A DNA stretch of 26,916 bases from an uncultured Eubacteriales bacterium (GTDB lineage: Bacteria; Bacillota; Clostridia; Oscillospirales; Oscillospiraceae): contig URXW01000025.1 in assembly GCA_900551995.1 (NCBI GenBank), positions 1 through 26,916 of the forward strand, read 5' to 3'. Below, one piece after another: positions 23,799 to 26,916 of this stretch. Numbering within the stretch: the stretch's first letter is position 1; the number at the start of each line of letters is the position of its first letter. The notes below the pieces were generated by a model. That model was given only the letters and a program-made list of their open reading frames with translations, did not search any database and was not told the origin of the DNA. Both the position numbers and the translations under genes were made by a program.

Positions 23799-23928
23799 TG
23801 TCCCGGCAAGCGGAGGCAAGGAGCGTTGCGGCGGTGTGAGCACCGGCGCGGCACGGGAGCGGCTTGCGCGATGCAGAGTCGTCGGCAAAAGGCACAAAAA
23901 CCGATGAAAAATTTTGTGAACAAAATAG
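23799..23928. other. Intergenic stretch with GC-rich repeat-like sequence
   Basis: It contains the hairpin CGGTG-TGAG-CACCG (23832-23845) in a GC-rich stretch, followed by an A-rich stretch. No gene or ribosome site is convincing. The first 90 bases look like a dispersed non-coding repeat of this bacterial group, but this is only an impression. Confidence 0.3.
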
Positions 23929-23957
23929 AAAAATCCCCTTGACACAAGGGGATTTTT
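23929..23957 (+). terminator. Serpin gene terminator
   Basis: A perfect 12-bp stem AAAAATCCCCTT (23929-23940) with 23946-23957, loop GACAC; the right arm ends in five T. The loop and right arm are at the same time the -35 and spacer of the next promoter. Confidence 0.8.
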
Positions 23958-23967
23958 CCTTTATTAT
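23939..23967 (+). promoter_or_regulatory. S10 ribosomal-protein operon promoter
   Basis: Perfect -35 TTGACA (23939-23944), 17-bp spacer, -10 TATTAT (23962-23967). It overlaps the upstream terminator almost completely. Predicted transcription starts near 23974, giving a leader of about 280 bases before rpsJ. Confidence 0.8.
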
Positions 23968-23974
23968 ATGTGGG

Positions 23975-24257
23975 TACGCGCGTAAGGGGTGGTACACACC
24001 CGGAGGCGTTTACACTGCGATGAACCGGGAGATTGCTCCGCAAGGAGGTAACTTCCGGGGAGTATGTCCGATAATCGGGCGGCTGAGAGATTTCTGTTCG
24101 CCGGCGTAGATCGCCGCGCCAGAAGGACACCGGCCTGTTGCCGGTGTTTCTTATGAGCCGGAATGATACGCACGGAACGGTGAATAAGAAATTTCCCGCC
24201 GTACGGCATTGGTCAAAGCAACAAAAACCGTACGAAATTTATGGAGGAACAAACCAA
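23975..24257 (+). promoter_or_regulatory. Structured leader of the S10 operon with possible attenuator
   Basis: Hairpins in order: GGGTG-GTACA-CACCC (23987-24001); CTCC-GCAA-GGAG near 24034-24046; CGGCG-TAGAT-CGCCG (24102-24116); terminator-like ACACCGGC-CTGTT-GCCGGTGT (24127-24147) followed by TTCTT; and AAATTT-bulge-CGTACGG (24189-24206) with 24228-24240, just before the rpsJ ribosome site. This is the place where S10 operons are commonly autoregulated (by L4 in E. coli); the regulator here is unknown. Confidence 0.5.
24064..24156 (+). CDS. Possible 30-aa leader peptide (uORF)
   Basis: ATG 24064 to TGA 24156 encodes MSDNRAAERF... ending ...PACCRCFL. The last codons lie on the terminator-like hairpin 24127-24147, as in attenuation leaders. 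GGGGAG is only 1 base before the ATG, too close for a good ribosome site, and GGAGG is too far, so it may well be chance. Confidence 0.2.
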   Translation: MSDNRAAERFLFAGVDRRARRTPACCRCFL

Positions 24258-24566
24258 ATGGCAAAAGAAATGATCCGCATTCGTCTGAAGGCCTATGACC
24301 ACCAGGTCATCGACCAGTCCGCAGAGAAGATCGTCGAGACCGCCAAGCGCACCGGCGCGTCTGTGTCCGGCCCCATCCCTCTGCCCACCAAGAAGGAAGT
24401 CGTCACTATCCTGCGCGCTACCCACAAGTATAAGGACAGCCGTGAGCAGTTCGAGCGTCGCACCCACAAGAGACTCATTGACATCACCAACTCCACCCCC
24501 AAGACCGTGGAGGCTCTGATGGCTCTGGATCTGCCCGCCGGTGTGGAGATCGAGATCAAGCTGTAA
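24258..24566 (+). CDS. rpsJ: 30S ribosomal protein S10
   Basis: A 102-aa S10 (NusE), which also takes part in antitermination with NusB. It starts MAKEMIRIRLKAYDH and includes GASVSGPIPLPTKKE and the ribosome loop THKYKDSREQFERRTHKRLIDI, complete to the C terminus VEIEIKL. Start 24258 is chosen because GGAGGA (24243-24248) precedes it; the frame is open upstream, but that part is leader. It is the first gene of the S10 operon. Confidence 0.98.
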   Translation: MAKEMIRIRLKAYDHQVIDQSAEKIVETAKRTGASVSGPIPLPTKKEVVTILRATHKYKDSREQFERRTHKRLIDITNSTPKTVEALMALDLPAGVEIEIKL

Positions 24567-24724
24567 CCCACCTTATATAATACCCCGCAAACGAATTTGC
24601 TTGCTACCCAGCCGGGACGCCAACTTGCGTGAGGCGTTCCGGGGGTTACGTCGGCAGAGCAAGCGGCTTCTACCCAATGGAAGTTGAATCTATGTCGACC
24701 AATAACCTTTAAGGAGGATCATAC
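24567..24724 (+). promoter_or_regulatory. Folded rpsJ-rplC spacer, candidate cis-acting RNA
   Basis: A 158-base spacer where most S10 operons have only a short gap. Outer stem GCTTGCT (24599-24605) with AGCAAGC (24658-24664); then ACCC (24606-24609) with GGGT (24643-24646); then CCGGGACGCC (24612-24621) with GGCGTTCCGG (24633-24642), one G-U pair; an 11-base loop. That is 21 paired positions in one stem. No T-run follows, so it is not a terminator. The stretch before the ribosome site (GTCGACCAATAACC) is unstructured. I do not recognise a named RNA family. Confidence 0.6.
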
Positions 24725-25444
24725 ATGAAGGCAATCATTGGCAAGAAAGTCGGTATGTCTCAGATCTTCGACGAAAACGGCAAGGTCATCCCCGTTACTG
24801 TTATTGAGGCGGGTCCCTGCACCGTTATCCAGAAGAAGACTGCCGAGAAGGAAGGCTACGCCGCTGTGCAGCTGGGCTTTGAGGACATCCCCGAGCGCAA
24901 GCTGACCAAGCCCGAGATGGGTCACCTGAACAAGGCGGGCGTGGCTCCCAAGAAGTATCTCCGCGAGTTCGACCTGGACAACGCCGCCGAGCTGAACGTC
25001 GGCGACATCATCAAGGCGGACACTTTCAAAGAGGGCGACTTCGTTGACGTGACCGGCACCACCAAGGGTCACGGCTATCAGGGCGTCGTGAAGCGTTGGA
25101 ACGCAGGCCGTACTCCCATGAGCCACGGCGGCGGCCCCGTTCACCGTCACGCCGGTTCCATGGGCTCCACCACCGATCCCAGCCGTATTTTCAAGGGCAA
25201 GATCGGCGCAGGACAGATGGGCTGCGACCAGGTGACCATCCAGAACCTGGACATCGTCAAGGTCGATCCCGAGCTGAACATGATCGCGGTCCGCGGTGCC
25301 ATCCCCGGCCCCAAGGGCGGTCTGGTGCTCATCAAGACCACCGTCAAGACCCACCGCATCAAGCATGCCGAGTCCGGCATCAGCAACAACCCGCAGAAGG
25401 CTTCCGGTCGTAACCCGCAGAAGGCTTCCGCCCGTACTAAGTAA
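24725..25444 (+). CDS. rplC: 50S ribosomal protein L3
   Basis: A 239-aa L3, an early assembly protein near the peptidyl transferase centre. Landmarks are MKAIIGKKVGMSQIFDENG, VDVTGTTKGHGYQGVVKRWN and GPVHRHAGSMGSTTDPSRIFKGKIGAGQMG. The usual C terminus (about residue 215) is extended by two copies of NPQKASxR encoded by a 24-base tandem repeat (25388-25435). AAGGAGG is at the right distance ahead of ATG 24725. Confidence 0.98.
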   Translation: MKAIIGKKVGMSQIFDENGKVIPVTVIEAGPCTVIQKKTAEKEGYAAVQLGFEDIPERKLTKPEMGHLNKAGVAPKKYLREFDLDNAAELNVGDIIKADTFKEGDFVDVTGTTKGHGYQGVVKRWNAGRTPMSHGGGPVHRHAGSMGSTTDPSRIFKGKIGAGQMGCDQVTIQNLDIVKVDPELNMIAVRGAIPGPKGGLVLIKTTVKTHRIKHAESGISNNPQKASGRNPQKASARTK

Positions 25445-25464
25445 GGAAAGGAGTGCTTAAGGAA

Positions 25465-26088
25465 ATGTCTGCTATCAAAGTTTTGAACATGACCGGCGCA
25501 GAGGTCGGTACTGTTGAGCTCAACGACAGCATCTTCGGCATCGAGCCGAACACCGCCGTCGTGCACGAAGTGGTCAAGAATCATCTCGCCAACTGCCGGC
25601 AGGGCACCCAGAGCGCTCTGACCCGCGCCGAGGTCTCCGGCGGCGGCAAGAAGCCCTGGCGTCAGAAGGGCACCGGTCATGCCCGTCAGGGCAGCACCCG
25701 TGCGCCCCAGTGGACCCACGGCGGCATCGTGTTCGCCCCCAAGCCCCGCAGCTACTCTTACGTTCTGAACAAGAAGGTCAAGAGACTGGCTATGAAATCT
25801 GCTCTGTCCGCCAAGGCCGCTGCCGGCGAGATCATCGTCATCGACAGCATCAAGATGGACAGCATCAAGACCAAGGACTTCCGTGCGTTCCTGAACGCCG
25901 TCAAGGCTGACGGCAAGTCTCTGGTGGTCACCCCCGCCAAGGACGAGATCATCGTCAAGAGCGCGCGCAACATCCCCGGCGTCGTTACTTCCATGGCGAA
26001 CCTCATCAATGTCTACGACATTCTGAACGCCAAGTATCTGGTGCTGGATAAGGAAGCCCTCGCAGTAATCGAGGAGGTGTTCGCGTAA
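25465..26088 (+). CDS. rplD: 50S ribosomal protein L4
   Basis: A 207-aa L4, which lines the exit tunnel and in some bacteria represses its own operon. Landmarks are the tunnel-loop region TRAEVSGGGKKPWRQKGTGHARQGS and APQWTHGGIVFAPKPRSYSY, then LNKKVKRLAMKSAL. ATG 25465 is preferred to GTG 25453, because AAGGAG lies at 25448-25453. The stop overlaps the rplW start by one base. Confidence 0.97.
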   Translation: MSAIKVLNMTGAEVGTVELNDSIFGIEPNTAVVHEVVKNHLANCRQGTQSALTRAEVSGGGKKPWRQKGTGHARQGSTRAPQWTHGGIVFAPKPRSYSYVLNKKVKRLAMKSALSAKAAAGEIIVIDSIKMDSIKTKDFRAFLNAVKADGKSLVVTPAKDEIIVKSARNIPGVVTSMANLINVYDILNAKYLVLDKEALAVIEEVFA

Positions 26089-26384
26089 TGACTAACGTAT
26101 ACGACATCATCATCCGTCCCATTATCACCGAGCGTTCCATGGCCGCTACTTCCGACAAGAAGTACGTGTTCGAGGTGGCTCCCACCGCCGGTAAGATCGA
26201 GATCAAGAACGCCGTGGAGAAGATCTTCGGCGTGAAGGTCGCCAAGGTCAACACCATCAACTACGATGGCAAGACCAAGCGCATGGGCGCGGGTCGCCCT
26301 GGCACCCGCAAGAGCTGGAAGAAAGCGTATGTCCAGCTGGCTAAGGATTCCAAGACCATCGAGTTCTTCGAGGGTATGGTGTAA
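26088..26384 (+). CDS. rplW: 50S ribosomal protein L23
   Basis: A 98-aa L23, the tunnel-exit protein that docks SRP and trigger factor. It has YDIIIRPIITERSM at the start, then KYVFEVAPTAGKIEIKNAVEKIFGVKVAKVNTIN and the flexible basic loop KTKRMGAGRPGTRKSWKKAYV. Translation is coupled to rplD (TAATG), with GAGGAGG inside the end of rplD. Confidence 0.98.
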   Translation: MTNVYDIIIRPIITERSMAATSDKKYVFEVAPTAGKIEIKNAVEKIFGVKVAKVNTINYDGKTKRMGAGRPGTRKSWKKAYVQLAKDSKTIEFFEGMV

Positions 26385-26402
26385 GAGAAGGGAGTGTAGA
26401 GA

Positions 26403-26916
26403 ATGTCTATTAAAACTTTTAAGCCGACCACCCCTTCCCGCCGCCACATGACTGTCTCCGGCTTCGACGGCATTGATAAGCACGCCAAGCCCGAGGCCAG
26501 CCTCGTTGAAGTGCTGAAGAAGAACGCTGGTCGCAACAGCTACGGCCGCATCACCGTCCGCCATCGCGGCGGCGGCGAGAAGCGCAAGTACCGTATCATC
26601 GACTTCAAGCGCGACAAGATGGACGCCGAGGCGACCGTCCTGCGCCTGGAGTACGATCCCAACCGCAGCGCAAACATCGCGCTGGTGCAGTATGAGGACG
26701 GCGAGAAGCGTTACATCATCGCTCCCGTCGGTCTGGCTGCCGGTGACAAGGTGATCTCCAGCGCGGCTGCCGACATCAAGCCCGGCAACTGCCTGCCCAT
26801 CGCCAACATCCCCGTGGGTACCGTTATCCACAACATCGAGATGCATCCCGGCAAGGGCGCACAGCTGGTTCGCTCCGCCGGTGCCTATGCCCAGCTGATG
26901 GCCAAGGAGGGCGACA
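26403..26916 (+). CDS. rplB: 50S ribosomal protein L2, 3' partial
   Basis: The first 171 residues of L2, the peptidyl-transferase-centre protein, reading off the window end. Landmarks are MSIKTFKPTTPSRRHMTVSGF, GRITVRHRGGGEKRKYRIIDFKRDK, ALVQYEDGEKRYIIAP and VIHNIEMHPGKGAQLVRSAGAYAQLMAKEGD, the highly conserved core. The start follows AAGGGAG. About 105 further residues are expected beyond the edge, then rpsS and the rest of the operon. Confidence 0.98.
   Translation, partial: MSIKTFKPTTPSRRHMTVSGFDGIDKHAKPEASLVEVLKKNAGRNSYGRITVRHRGGGEKRKYRIIDFKRDKMDAEATVLRLEYDPNRSANIALVQYEDGEKRYIIAPVGLAAGDKVISSAAADIKPGNCLPIANIPVGTVIHNIEMHPGKGAQLVRSAGAYAQLMAKEGD

Noticed and set aside
1..26916. CRISPR array, insertion sequence, prophage or toxin-antitoxin module
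   Set aside because: No regularly spaced repeats, transposase, phage structural gene or toxin-like pair was recognised; the lone HTH genes are explained by the R-M system and the small membrane protein switch.

Overview
The window looks like the chromosome of a fairly GC-rich Gram-positive anaerobe of the Clostridia, most likely Oscillospirales (a gut Ruminococcaceae/Oscillospiraceae type). This is an inference. It rests on strong GGAGG ribosome binding sites, a T-box leader before cysS, a Bacillus/Clostridium-type S10 operon (rpsJ-rplC-rplD-rplW-rplB), the DUF1385 (YqhQ)-prmC and recA-recX-rimO-pgsA blocks, and GC-rich codon use in the core genes. I cannot name the species.

Layout. (1) 1-5365: right end of a cell-surface polysaccharide locus. 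It has an ABC-2 export permease (5' end outside the window), its ATPase (Wzm/Wzt pair), an 866-aa protein joining a GDPD-like phosphodiesterase domain to two WavE-like domains, and a separate WavE-like protein. The last two genes are visibly AT-richer than the core. (2) 5514-8047: a Na/phosphate cotransporter-PhoU protein, divergent from a small DedA-like/Sm_multidrug_ex membrane protein. (3) 8106-8233: tRNA-Leu(CAA) with a perfect terminator. (4) 8299-10199: a complete EcoRV-family restriction-modification system inserted just after the tRNA: D12-class adenine methylase, convergent EcoRV-like endonuclease and an HTH controller gene. (5) 10402-13902: a lipoprotein with calcium-loop repeats, then an OmpR-type response regulator and a histidine kinase. 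(6) 14008-19644: yqhQ-like, prmC, recA, recX, rimO, pgsA. A near-consensus LexA (DinR) box lies at the promoter of the first gene, and a palindrome lies inside the recA promoter. (7) 19689-20306: a small membrane protein and an HTH regulator, divergent around two palindromes. (8) 20303-22366: a T-box riboswitch, a 124-bp inverted-repeat element, a second promoter and cysS. (9) 22434-23798: a secreted, lipid-anchored serpin. (10) 23929-26916: the S10 ribosomal-protein operon. It starts at a promoter that overlaps the upstream terminator, has a long structured leader, and has an unusual folded spacer between rpsJ and rplC. rplB runs off the end.

The most noteworthy items are these: the EcoRV-type system with tail-to-tail gene order and a shared 19-bp inverted repeat that encodes the ends of both proteins; the GDPD-WavE fusion, whose joint lies on a motif that fits both families; the structured rpsJ-rplC spacer; and the T-box region interrupted by an inverted-repeat element. 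I found no CRISPR array, transposase, integrase or rRNA. All motif and repeat statements come from reading by eye; no database search was possible.
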